DNA from: an uncultured Pelagibacteraceae bacterium
Lineage (GTDB): Bacteria > Pseudomonadota > Alphaproteobacteria > Pelagibacterales > Pelagibacteraceae
NCBI GenBank assembly: GCA_902565325.1
Contig: CACFEM010000007.1
Coordinates: 1 to 28,805, forward strand
DNA length: 28,805 bases
Reading direction: 5' to 3'
Part shown: piece after piece, positions 16,165 through 24,356 of the stretch
Position numbering within the stretch: position 1 is the stretch's first letter
Layout: every line of letters starts with the position of its first letter
Program-made: the position numbers and the translations under genes
The notes under the pieces: generated by a model
The model's database searches: none
Seen by the model: the letters and a program-made list of their open reading frames with translations, nothing else
Told to the model about the DNA's origin: nothing

Positions 16165-17010
16165 TCATATAGTTTTTGCTGTAACACACCAATAATTTTT
16201 ATATTTTCTTTTAAATTTAGCTTTTGCCAATTTACAACTCTTTAATGAATTATAATAGGCAACAATTGTTGATCCTGAACCAGTCATTCTTACAAATAAT
16301 GGATTATTTATACTTTCTAAGAACAACTTTATTTTTTTAAGTTTTGGATATTTTTTGAGTGCTATTGTTTCAAGGGCATTTTGTTGATCAATCAAATATT
16401 TTACACCAAACATGTTTTTTTTAGGTTTGTTATATTTTGATTTTGTATACTTTCGAACAGCTGAGTATATTTTTTTAGTTGAGCACCCAAAATCAGGCTT
16501 TACTAAAGTAGAGTAATATTTTGGAGTATTATAAATCTTTTTTATTCTACCACTTGATGACAACACACAGCTGGATGAAATGGTTCCCAGAATAACATCA
16601 GAACCAACCCAGTCACAGATACTTCGAGTTTTTTGATGATTAGGATTAATAATTTTTTTTTTAACCAGATAATTAAACACACTAGCTGCGTTCATCGATC
16701 CCCCACCCAACCCAGCTTCTTGAGGGATTAATTTTTTAATTTTAACTTTGAATTTTTTATTTTTTAATAAATTTTCTTTATCTAGTATCTGAAATAATCT
16801 TTGAACAGTATTTTTTTTTCCAATATTTTTAGAAAACTTTCCATAAAAAGAAATGTGGTGTTTTTTTCCATTATGTTGATTTATCGAAATAACATCATGT
16901 AAATCTATGAAACCAATTATACTTTCAATTTTATGTAAAACCTTTTTTTTTCCAGTGATATTTAGTGCTAAATTTAACTTTGCATTAGATTTAATTTTAT
17001 TAATTTTCAT
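16165..17010 (-). CDS. ispE: 4-diphosphocytidyl-2-C-methyl-D-erythritol kinase
   Basis: IspE phosphorylates CDP-methylerythritol in the MEP isoprenoid pathway, which supplies the quinone and undecaprenyl side chains. It has 281 residues and belongs to the GHMP kinase family. K11 in SNAKLNLALN is the catalytic lysine. The ATP-binding loop is PQEAGLGGGSMNAAS (96-110), the catalytic aspartate is D138 in VGSDV, and the third GHMP motif is RMTGSGSTIVA. The ATG directly follows the TPR-protein stop (TAAATG), implying coupling. Very lysine-rich but with intact motifs. Confidence 0.93.
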   Translation of the reverse strand: MKINKIKSNAKLNLALNITGKKKVLHKIESIIGFIDLHDVISINQHNGKKHHISFYGKFSKNIGKKNTVQRLFQILDKENLLKNKKFKVKIKKLIPQEAGLGGGSMNAASVFNYLVKKKIINPNHQKTRSICDWVGSDVILGTISSSCVLSSSGRIKKIYNTPKYYSTLVKPDFGCSTKKIYSAVRKYTKSKYNKPKKNMFGVKYLIDQQNALETIALKKYPKLKKIKLFLESINNPLFVRMTGSGSTIVAYYNSLKSCKLAKAKFKRKYKNYWCVTAKTI

Positions 17011-18696
17011 TTAGGAATTTTTAAGACCCTCAATTACTTTAATATTGATTTTTTCTCTCATATCGTCTTCAGTGTCATCAAAAGTTAATACGTTGTTCCA
17101 AAAATATCTTGCTTGAATTTTTCGATTTAATTTCCATAAAATATCTCCATAATGATCATTCACGATTGGGTCATCTGGCATTAATTCTACAGCTCTTTTT
17201 AAATACTTTTCTGCTTCTACATAGTCCTCTATTAAAAAATAAGCCCATCCAATTGAATCAATAATATATGGATCATTGCTTTTTAAATCATATGCTGTTT
17301 TCAACATATCCATTGCTTCATTAATTTTATAATCACGCTCTAACCAAGAGTAAGCAAGGTAATTTAAAATATATGCATCACTAGGATCAATTTTAAGCGC
17401 ATGCAATAAATCTTCATCTGACTTTTCATAATTGCCCATTCTTTCATAACTACCGCCTCTACGATACAATACATCTGATTTGATAAGTGAATTGTCATCC
17501 AGTGTTAAAATAATTTCTGTATAACGATCTATTGCCTTTTCATAATTTTTAGAATTTTTATAAAAATTGGCTAAATCAAAAATCATTTTTATATTTGGAT
17601 TTTCAATTTTATTAAATTTTGAATCTATGTATTTAATTCCATTTTCATAATCCTGCTGTTGAATTATTATTTGAGCTTCTTTTTTTAATCTAAACCAATA
17701 ATAAAATTCATCTTCTTTTTTAAAGTTTTTTAAGATCCTTTGTACTTTATCAAATTCATCATTGAGATAAAAATTTTCTGCAACCAATGACAAATTAAAT
17801 TCAAACTTGGGATTTAAGTAATTTGACAAATTTAGGTAAAAATTTGATTTCTCAAAATTATCCTGAGAAGAATAAAGATTAGAGATTAAAAATAAAAACT
17901 CACTTACAAGATCATTATGATCTTTGCATGAAAAAATTTTTCCAAAATCATCAAATTTTTCTTTGTCTACCCAACTTTTGCTTTGTGAAAGTAAAAGTGT
18001 TGAATTTATATAATCAATTTGTTCAACAACTAATCTTGCTTCATTTAATTTATTGTTATCAATTAAATGATTAAGATAAAAGAAAATGTATCTTGAATAA
18101 TCACCTTGCTGATTATTTATTAAATTAAGAAAAAATGACGAAGTTTTTTTATCTTCAATATAACATCTTTGGAATGTCTCGGCTATAAGAGACAAGTTTC
18201 CAAAATTTTTTTTGTTATCTAATATTTTTTTATTTTTAAATGTATAAATGTACTGTTTTAGAGTTTCAAATATAACTAGGTTTATTCTATCTTCATCTTG
18301 AAATTTTAAACTTTGTGTTAAATACTCGTCAGCCTTTTTAAAGTTATTTTTTTTTAAACTGTCAATTATTAAAATTATATACGCATCATAAAAATCTGAA
18401 TTAGATTTGTTTGCATTGTTATTTAATACATTAATTGCTTGAGGTACTTTGTTATCTAAAACTAAAGAATTAACATATCTTTTTAAATAACTGTCATGTT
18501 TGTTAATTAATACTTTGGTTAAGTTAAAAAATTTTAAAGCTTCAGAATTATCTCGATTTTCAAATGCAACAATTCCAGAAAAATAATTTGACAAATCTCT
18601 TGAGTTGAAATCATTAAAAGTAGCACTTTTAGAATACAAAGGTGTCTGATAAGATATAAATATTAATAGTACTAATTTTAGAAATTTTAGGAACAT
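17011..18696 (-). CDS. Exported TPR-repeat protein of unknown function
   Basis: A 561-residue protein with an N-terminal signal-type sequence (about 1-22, FLKFLKLVLLIFISY then LYSKS). The rest is helical. Clear tetratricopeptide repeats lie at about 395-545, for example YRRGGSYERMGNYEKSDEDL, the segment around NYLAYSWLERDYKINEAMDM, and IDSIGWAYFLIEDYVEAEKY; weaker repeats fill 30-390. Comparable alphaproteobacterial TPR proteins sit next to ispE. The likely role is a periplasmic or membrane-attached protein scaffold; no catalytic motif is present. The start codon is only 11 bp from the divergent UDG gene. Confidence 0.8.
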   Translation of the reverse strand: MFLKFLKLVLLIFISYQTPLYSKSATFNDFNSRDLSNYFSGIVAFENRDNSEALKFFNLTKVLINKHDSYLKRYVNSLVLDNKVPQAINVLNNNANKSNSDFYDAYIILIIDSLKKNNFKKADEYLTQSLKFQDEDRINLVIFETLKQYIYTFKNKKILDNKKNFGNLSLIAETFQRCYIEDKKTSSFFLNLINNQQGDYSRYIFFYLNHLIDNNKLNEARLVVEQIDYINSTLLLSQSKSWVDKEKFDDFGKIFSCKDHNDLVSEFLFLISNLYSSQDNFEKSNFYLNLSNYLNPKFEFNLSLVAENFYLNDEFDKVQRILKNFKKEDEFYYWFRLKKEAQIIIQQQDYENGIKYIDSKFNKIENPNIKMIFDLANFYKNSKNYEKAIDRYTEIILTLDDNSLIKSDVLYRRGGSYERMGNYEKSDEDLLHALKIDPSDAYILNYLAYSWLERDYKINEAMDMLKTAYDLKSNDPYIIDSIGWAYFLIEDYVEAEKYLKRAVELMPDDPIVNDHYGDILWKLNRKIQARYFWNNVLTFDDTEDDMREKINIKVIEGLKNS

Positions 18697-18707
18697 GTAA
18701 CCATACT

Positions 18708-19427
18708 ATGACTAAAAAAGTGATAAATCAAAATACCAAATTAAACCAAGAACTAATTAATACTATTGAGCCAAAATTTATATTCGCTGATAAGCCAATA
18801 AATAGATTTAATATTTTAGAAACGAAAAATGGCGCTCTGCAAACTAATAAAGAAGAATTACTAAAAAATTTAAAAGATCAAATAAATTCAATTGAAAATT
18901 GTAAATTGAAAGAAAATTCAAACAAAATTATTTTAGGTGAGGGAAATATAAATAGCCCTTTAATGTTAATTGGAGAGGCTCCTGGGGCTGAAGAAGAAAA
19001 GTTGGGTGTCCCATTTGGAGGTGAAGTTGGCGAACTTCTTAACAAAATGCTTATAGCCATCAATATTAAGAGGCAAAATATTTATACAAGTTATGCAATC
19101 AATTTTAGACCACCTGATGATAGAAAACCAACCTCAACTGAGATTAAAAGGTACTCAGTATTTTTGAAAGAGCATATATCAATTATAAACCCAAAGATTA
19201 TCGTTTTAATGGGTAGTTCAGCAATGGAGGCTATAACAGGAATAAGCGAAAAAATAACTGCTGAAAGAGGACATTGGAAGGAAGTGATTTTAAAAAACAA
19301 AACATTCCCTTTAATGATAACTTTTAATCCATCTTATCTCATCCGTTTTCCAGAAAATAAAAAATACTCATGGGAAGATTTAAAGAAAATTAGAGACAAG
19401 ATTAAAGGCCTGAAGTTAAAAATTTGA
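18708..19427 (+). CDS. Family 4/5-like uracil-DNA glycosylase without Fe-S cysteines
   Basis: A 239-residue member of COG1573 (SPO1-polymerase-related uracil-DNA glycosylases). The catalytic-pocket motif LIGEAPGAEEEKLGVPFGG (87-105), SYAINFRPPDDRKPT (128-142) and VLMGSSAMEAITG (166-178) are clear. Classical family 4 enzymes bind a 4Fe-4S cluster with four cysteines. This protein has only one cysteine (C65). The downstream HPSxL motif reads FNPSYLIR, with asparagine N207 where histidine is expected. It may still act on uracil, or may have changed substrate or lost activity. The first 60 residues are a weakly conserved extension. It overlaps rnhB by one base (TGATG). Confidence 0.8.
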   Translation: MTKKVINQNTKLNQELINTIEPKFIFADKPINRFNILETKNGALQTNKEELLKNLKDQINSIENCKLKENSNKIILGEGNINSPLMLIGEAPGAEEEKLGVPFGGEVGELLNKMLIAINIKRQNIYTSYAINFRPPDDRKPTSTEIKRYSVFLKEHISIINPKIIVLMGSSAMEAITGISEKITAERGHWKEVILKNKTFPLMITFNPSYLIRFPENKKYSWEDLKKIRDKIKGLKLKI

Positions 19428-19987
19428 TGAAGATAATTGCAGGGGTTGATGAAGTTGGTAGAGGAAGTTTAATTGGACCTGTTTATGCTTCAGCAGTAAT
19501 TTTAAAAAAATCAATTAATCAGAAATTATTAAAAGACTCAAAATCATTAAGTAAAAAAGAGAGAGAGTATCTGTGTACATATATAAAAAAAAATTCTACT
19601 TGGTCCATAGGCAAAGCTTCTGTCAAAGAAATAGAAAAGCTGAATATACTTCAAGCAAGTTTACTGGCTATGAAAAGAGCCATCAAAAAACTTAAGAGAA
19701 AACCAACACACGTTCTGATAGATGGAAACAAAACTCCAGAGTTAAAAAATTATAATTTAAAATCAGTAATTAAAGGAGATAAAAAAATCCCCTCTATTTC
19801 AGCAGCCTCTATAATTGCAAAAGTATCAAGAGATAAGTTTATAACCACTTTATCAAAAAAAAATAAAGGCTATGATTGGGATAAAAACTTTGGGTACGGA
19901 ACAAAACAGCACTTAAAAGCTTTGAAAAAATTAGGTATTACTAAACATCATAGAAAAACTTTTTCACCTATATCTAAAATAAATTAA
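19427..19987 (+). CDS. rnhB: Ribonuclease HII
   Basis: RNase HII cuts at ribonucleotides embedded in DNA and at RNA-DNA hybrids. I chose ATG 19427 (MKIIAGVDEVGRG; 186 residues). A TTG one codon upstream is possible. The catalytic residues are D8 and E9 in GVDEVGRG, the aspartate of VLIDGNK, and the aspartate of ASIIAKVSRDKF. The C-terminal block YDWDKNFGYGTKQHLKAL is typical. It lies between a UDG and ccrM; rnhB next to ccrM recurs in Alphaproteobacteria. Confidence 0.95.
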   Translation: MKIIAGVDEVGRGSLIGPVYASAVILKKSINQKLLKDSKSLSKKEREYLCTYIKKNSTWSIGKASVKEIEKLNILQASLLAMKRAIKKLKRKPTHVLIDGNKTPELKNYNLKSVIKGDKKIPSISAASIIAKVSRDKFITTLSKKNKGYDWDKNFGYGTKQHLKALKKLGITKHHRKTFSPISKIN

Positions 19988-20004
19988 CACTACATCTAGT
20001 TACC

Positions 20005-20017
20005 TTCTAATTTAGAA
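20005..20017. promoter_or_regulatory. 13-bp palindrome in the rnhB-ccrM intergenic region
   Basis: TTCTAA-T-TTAGAA is a perfect 6-bp inverted repeat around one central base, 18 bp after the rnhB stop and about 75 bp before the ccrM ATG. It has no T-tract, so it is not a convincing terminator. It could be a dimer-binding operator, or chance in AT-rich DNA. Confidence 0.3.
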
Positions 20018-20026
20018 ACACTAATC

Positions 20027-20075
20027 GAATCCAAATTTTTCAATCTCAGGTTGACCGAAGAATCCATTTGGAGTC
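20027..20075 (+). promoter_or_regulatory. Cluster of three GANTC (CcrM) sites upstream of ccrM
   Basis: GAATC at 20027-20031, GAATC at 20060-20064 and GAGTC at 20071-20075 fall within 49 bp in the 104-bp leader of ccrM. GANTC is the recognition sequence of CcrM itself. In Caulobacter the ccrM leader also carries GANTC sites whose methylation lowers ccrM transcription. The same feedback is inferred here. Confidence 0.6.
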
Positions 20076-20091
20076 TAATTAATTTTTACAA

Positions 20092-21162
20092 ATGAAAACT
20101 GATTTCAAAAATAAAATAATTAATGGAGATAGTCTCGAAGAATTAAAAAAAATTCCACGTGAAACTTTTGATTTAATTTTTGCTGATCCTCCTTACAACT
20201 TACAATTAAAAAGTGAATTAACTAGACCAGATAGATCAAAAGTTAGTGCTGTAAATGATAAGTGGGATCAATTTGAAAATTTTAAAAAATATGATGATTT
20301 CACTTACGAATGGCTTAGTGAATGTAAAAGAATTTTAAAAAAAGATGGAGCAATTTGGGTTATAGGAAGCTACCATAATATTTTTAGAGTTGGCACGGCA
20401 ATCCAAAATTTAGGTTTCTGGATTTTAAACGATGTAATTTGGAATAAAAACAATCCAATGCCAAACTTTAGAGGAACACGTTTTACTAACGCTCATGAAA
20501 CTTTAATATGGGCTTCTAAAAGTGAAAAATCAAAATACACATTCAATTATCAATCTTTAAAATGCTTAAATGATGATTTGCAAATGAGATCTAATTGGGA
20601 TCTTCCAATATGCAATGGTTCTGAAAGACTTAAAAAGGATGGAAAAAAAATTCACTCCACACAAAAACCAGAAGCACTATTACATAGAATTTTACTAGCT
20701 ACATCTAATAAAAATGACCTCATACTTGATCCTTTTTTAGGATCAGGAACAACAGCTACAGTAGCAAAAAAACTAGGAAGAAATTATTTTGGAATAGAAA
20801 AGGAAAAAAATTATTTTAAAGCTGCTGAGCAACGAATAAAAGCTACAAAGCCTATTGAGGACGACTTATTAGATACGCTAAAAAATAATAGATCAAAACC
20901 AAGAATTCCTTTTGGTTCATTAGTTGAGCTTGGAATAATTAAACCTGGAACTAATATTTTTGATAATAAGAAAAAAATAACAGCCAGAATTATGGCCGAT
21001 GGTAGTATAAAACATAATCAAGCAGAGGGTTCTATACACAAAGTTGCGGCTACTATTTTAGGGGCTGAAAGTTGCAATGGATGGACTTTTTGGCATTGTG
21101 ATATAAATGGACGAACTTATCCTATTGATTATCTAAGACAAAGATTAATTTCTAAAAATTAA
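20092..21162 (+). CDS. ccrM: CcrM-type DNA adenine-N6 methyltransferase (GANTC)
   Basis: The cell-cycle-regulated solitary methylase of Alphaproteobacteria, which restores full GANTC methylation after replication. It has 356 residues and the beta-class motif order: catalytic DPPY first (32-35, IFADPPYNLQL), then the target-recognition region, then the SAM-binding DPFLGSGTT. The C-terminal domain from about residue 270 (PRIPFGSLVELG, then GWTFWHCDINGRTYPIDYLR) is the RAMA-type extension characteristic of CcrM and absent from shorter relatives such as HinfIM-type enzymes. No restriction partner is encoded nearby. The stop shares TTAA (21159-21162) with the convergent monooxygenase. Confidence 0.95.
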   Translation: MKTDFKNKIINGDSLEELKKIPRETFDLIFADPPYNLQLKSELTRPDRSKVSAVNDKWDQFENFKKYDDFTYEWLSECKRILKKDGAIWVIGSYHNIFRVGTAIQNLGFWILNDVIWNKNNPMPNFRGTRFTNAHETLIWASKSEKSKYTFNYQSLKCLNDDLQMRSNWDLPICNGSERLKKDGKKIHSTQKPEALLHRILLATSNKNDLILDPFLGSGTTATVAKKLGRNYFGIEKEKNYFKAAEQRIKATKPIEDDLLDTLKNNRSKPRIPFGSLVELGIIKPGTNIFDNKKKITARIMADGSIKHNQAEGSIHKVAATILGAESCNGWTFWHCDINGRTYPIDYLRQRLISKN

Positions 21163-22301
21163 CTTTTATAAATTTTACCCAAATAACTTTCTAAAAATTT
21201 TTTATTTTTAGTTAAAAGTTTTAAAAAAATATTTCTAAATATGATCATAATTGGATTTGATATATGGAATGCAAATTGATTGAAATTAGATCTACTGTTA
21301 ATCATTTTTACTCTCTTTAATCTGATATCATAAAAATTATTATTATTAATTAAGCATTCATATAATTCATTAGCACCCTCAATTGATTGGGAAGCTCCCT
21401 GCGCAAATGAAGGTGAACAAGCAAAAAATGCATCTCCTACAAGAAATATATTTTTTGGAGGATTATATAAATTTTTACTTACAAATATTGGAAATAATTT
21501 AATATTTTGAAGACTTTCCAAAAAACTTTGAGAAACTTTTTTAGATAATTTAAATTTAATTTTTTTTATAAAAGAACTCTCAGTAAAAAGATTGTAATTC
21601 TCTTGCTCATTTGAATTTAATTTATGTTTTAATATGCCAATAAAATTTAAATTTTTATCATTATTAATTGGATAAACAACATAATGAAAATTTGGTCCTA
21701 AAAACAAAGAAATATTTTCTTCATTTATATTTTGTAGATTTTCTCTCGATATACTGCCCCTAATAGCAATCGTATCATTATAAATTGGTTTTGATTTATT
21801 GTTTGAAATTAATAACTTCCCCTTAGAAAACACACCGTCTGAAATAATTAAGTAATCGCAACTAATTTTATTTTTATCAAATATTAATTTTATTGAATCT
21901 TTATCATAATCAATCTGTTCAATACTGTGATTATATTTAATTATATCCTCGTTTATTTGTTCTTTTAAAAATTGAAGTAGTTTTGATCTTTTCAATGTTG
22001 TGTATTTATAATCTTCAGAATTAAATTTTGAAATATCTAAGTCACAAATTTTTTTTGAATTTTTAATTTCATAAAAATCGATTTTTTTTGGATTAAATTT
22101 TTCTTCTTCAGTGAGAGAAGTGAAGCCTATTTTATTTAAAAGTTTTACGCTATTTACTGACAACTGAATTCCATAACCTTCTTCCATTTCTATTGAATTC
22201 CTTTTTTCATATATCGTAACCTGATAATCCTTATGATCTTTAAATAAATTGGCAATATACAAACCAGAAATTCCAGCACCAATTATTGCTATTTTTTTCA
22301 T
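21159..22301 (-). CDS. FAD-dependent class A monooxygenase-like protein
   Basis: A 380-residue PHBH-fold flavoprotein. The N-terminal Rossmann motif IAIIGAGISGLYIANL is at 4-20, the second FAD/NAD motif ISDGVFSK at 153-160, and the third segment IFLVGDAFFACSPSFAQGAS at 285-304. Relatives use GDAAHP at the third site; here AH is replaced by FF. HYVVYPI near 206-212 also fits the family. The substrate is not predictable: salicylate-hydroxylase-like and ubiquinone-ring hydroxylases share this fold, and the third motif looks more like the former. The start overlaps the mutY stop by 4 nt (ATGA). Confidence 0.78.
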   Translation of the reverse strand: MKKIAIIGAGISGLYIANLFKDHKDYQVTIYEKRNSIEMEEGYGIQLSVNSVKLLNKIGFTSLTEEEKFNPKKIDFYEIKNSKKICDLDISKFNSEDYKYTTLKRSKLLQFLKEQINEDIIKYNHSIEQIDYDKDSIKLIFDKNKISCDYLIISDGVFSKGKLLISNNKSKPIYNDTIAIRGSISRENLQNINEENISLFLGPNFHYVVYPINNDKNLNFIGILKHKLNSNEQENYNLFTESSFIKKIKFKLSKKVSQSFLESLQNIKLFPIFVSKNLYNPPKNIFLVGDAFFACSPSFAQGASQSIEGANELYECLINNNNFYDIRLKRVKMINSRSNFNQFAFHISNPIMIIFRNIFLKLLTKNKKFLESYLGKIYKS

Positions 22302-23284
22302 TTATGACTTTCTAAAAATTTTACTATCTTTTTTGTAAATGTTGGCAGTGTATAATTTTGAAGCTTTGTTGGATCAATCCAAAAATTATTTTTATTTAAA
22401 TTATATTTATTTTTAAATTCAATTTTAATATTCATGCTCATGTTAGACATTTTAAAATTCAAATCTTTATCAAAATTTTTTGGATTATTTACTTCCTCCA
22501 TCGGAAAGATATTAAAATTTTTCAAAAAATTAAATTTGTTATTTTGGATTAATAAATAATGATTATTTTTTTTATAAACATTTAGCTTGTAAAAAGTTTC
22601 CTTATCTTTTTTTTTAAATTTTACTAAATCAAAATTTTTATTTTTAAATGATTTGCATTTTTTTACTAATGGACAGTTCTTACAATTAGGACTAACAGGT
22701 TTACAAATTAGTGCTCCTAATTCCATTAAAGCTTGAGCATAATCACTAGACCTGCTGATAGATGTTTCAAAAATTTTTTTCTTCTCATGTAAATTTTCTT
22801 TTTTAATTTGATCTTGTTTTTTTAAAAATAAGTATCTCTTTAATACTCTTTCAATATTACCATCTAGAGGAATTATTGGTTCATTGAATGCAATTGCAGA
22901 AATTGCACTTGCTGTATAATCTCCAATTCCTGGAAGAGACTTTAAATCTATAAAATTTCTAGGTATTTTTTTATTAAAATTTTTAACAACTATTTGAGCT
23001 GTTTTTTTTAAATTTCTTACTCTTGAATAGTATCCAAGACCCTCCCAAAGTTTAATTAATTTTCTATCATCATATTTAGATAATTTTTCAATTGTAGGAA
23101 TATTTTTTATAAATCTGTTAAAGTAAGGTATTACTGTTGCAACCTGGGTTTGCTGCAACATAAATTCACTTACCAAAGTGTAGTATTGCTTTTTTGTTTG
23201 AGAAACATTCTTTCTCCAAGGTAAAGATCTTTTATTTAAATCATACCAATTAAGAATATTATTTGTTATTATTGGATCTTTCAT
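22298..23284 (-). CDS. mutY: A/G-specific adenine DNA glycosylase
   Basis: MutY removes adenine mispaired with 8-oxoguanine or guanine. The start chosen is ATG 23284 (MKDPIITNNILNWYDLN; 328 residues), because the upstream extension would be unlike the family. Landmarks are RSLPWRK (19-25), SEFMLQQTQV with E40, the helix-hairpin-helix LPGIGDYTASAI (117-128), catalytic D141 in PLDGNIERV, and the 4Fe-4S cysteines C194, C201, C204 and C210 (spacing 6, 2, 5). The C-terminal NUDIX-like domain is present but divergent. The start codon is back to back with the DUF721 gene in a single CATATG. Confidence 0.95.
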   Translation of the reverse strand: MKDPIITNNILNWYDLNKRSLPWRKNVSQTKKQYYTLVSEFMLQQTQVATVIPYFNRFIKNIPTIEKLSKYDDRKLIKLWEGLGYYSRVRNLKKTAQIVVKNFNKKIPRNFIDLKSLPGIGDYTASAISAIAFNEPIIPLDGNIERVLKRYLFLKKQDQIKKENLHEKKKIFETSISRSSDYAQALMELGALICKPVSPNCKNCPLVKKCKSFKNKNFDLVKFKKKDKETFYKLNVYKKNNHYLLIQNNKFNFLKNFNIFPMEEVNNPKNFDKDLNFKMSNMSMNIKIEFKNKYNLNKNNFWIDPTKLQNYTLPTFTKKIVKFLESHK

Positions 23285-23773
23285 ATGCAATCTAAAAATA
23301 ATACTAAGCAGAGAAACGCTAGCATTCAAGGATTAAGATCTTTTAAAGACACTTTGCCAAAAAATGTCAAAAAAATAATTAATAAAAAAGGTCATGTGTA
23401 TTCAGAAATACTGAGTAATTGGAAATATTTAGTTGGAAGTGAATTATTTAAAATTTGCTATCCAAAAACATTTAAAAACTCAAATAAATTTGGTGTTAGT
23501 ACCTTAGTAGTTATGGTTAAGCGAGGACATGAAGTTGACGTAGAATATTCGAAGAAAGATATTTTAAATAAAATGAATAACTTTTTTGGCTATTCCGTTG
23601 TTGAAAAGCTTAAATTTATAAGTTTTGATGATGAACATGAAATGACGGGCTCGAGTGAAACAAAAGTTAAAAATGTGGCAATTAGTAAATATCAAGATAA
23701 GATTAAAGGTGTTAAAAACGAAAAGATTAAAAAATCATTAACAGAATTAACCAGGGTTTTTAGAGAGAAATGA
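23285..23773 (+). CDS. DUF721 / DciA-like protein
   Basis: A 162-residue protein with a DUF721 domain in the first 115 or so residues: the pattern L-x-x-W-x-x-LVG (ILSNWKYLVGSELFKICYP), a central strand (STLVVMVKRGHEVDVEY), then KDILNKMNNFFGYSVVEKLKFI. DciA, the ancestral loader of the DnaB replicative helicase, carries this domain, and the call is inferred from the fold pattern. The charged C-terminal tail is variable. It is encoded between mutY and a dsbA-like gene followed by smc, a recurring alphaproteobacterial order. The stop overlaps the dsbA-like start (ATGA). Confidence 0.75.
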   Translation: MQSKNNTKQRNASIQGLRSFKDTLPKNVKKIINKKGHVYSEILSNWKYLVGSELFKICYPKTFKNSNKFGVSTLVVMVKRGHEVDVEYSKKDILNKMNNFFGYSVVEKLKFISFDDEHEMTGSSETKVKNVAISKYQDKIKGVKNEKIKKSLTELTRVFREK

Positions 23774-24348
23774 AAAAAATTATATTTTTAATATTAATAT
23801 TTTTTACTACAGTCTTAAATGTACAAGCTGAGGAAATTAAAAGAATAACTGTTGGGAACAAAGATGCAAAAATAACTATTATAGCTTTTGAATCATTAAC
23901 TTGTAGTCATTGTGCAAATTTTCATAAAAATGTTTATCCTCAATTAAAGGAGGAGTATCTTGATACTGGACTCGCTAAAATAGAATTTAGACATTTTCCA
24001 TTAGACATAGCGGCTTTTAATGCATCTAAAGTTTCTCAGTGTAAGAATGATGGAAATTCAGATATCCTTGAAAGTTTATATGCTAATCAACAAAAATGGG
24101 TAAAGGGAAGTTCAATCCAGGAGGCAAATAAAAATCTACAAAAATTTTTGAAAAGTGAAGGATTTAGTATTGATTTTGATACTTGTATAAATAATAAAGA
24201 AATTGAAGATTTTGTATTAAACGATCGAATCGATGGAGCAAAGAATTTCAAAGTGAACGCAACTCCTACGATTATTATTAACAACGAAAAATTTGAAAAA
24301 ACTCTAAATTATAAAAATTTAAAAAAAGCTATAGAAAAACTGATATAA
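23770..24348 (+). CDS. Periplasmic DsbA-like thiol-disulfide oxidoreductase
   Basis: A 192-residue thioredoxin-fold protein of the DsbA/Com1 type. The signal peptide is at about 1-20 (FLILIFFTTVLNVQA). The active site is C45-S-H-C48 in SLTCSHCANFH. The cis-proline loop is in VNATPTIIINN. The rest is the helical insertion of DsbA-like proteins, with one further cysteine pair at KVSQCKND and DTCINN that may form a second disulfide. The likely role is oxidation or isomerisation of exported proteins; the dedicated client is unknown. Confidence 0.88.
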   Translation: MKKIIFLILIFFTTVLNVQAEEIKRITVGNKDAKITIIAFESLTCSHCANFHKNVYPQLKEEYLDTGLAKIEFRHFPLDIAAFNASKVSQCKNDGNSDILESLYANQQKWVKGSSIQEANKNLQKFLKSEGFSIDFDTCINNKEIEDFVLNDRIDGAKNFKVNATPTIIINNEKFEKTLNYKNLKKAIEKLI

Positions 24349-24356
24349 GTTAGTGC

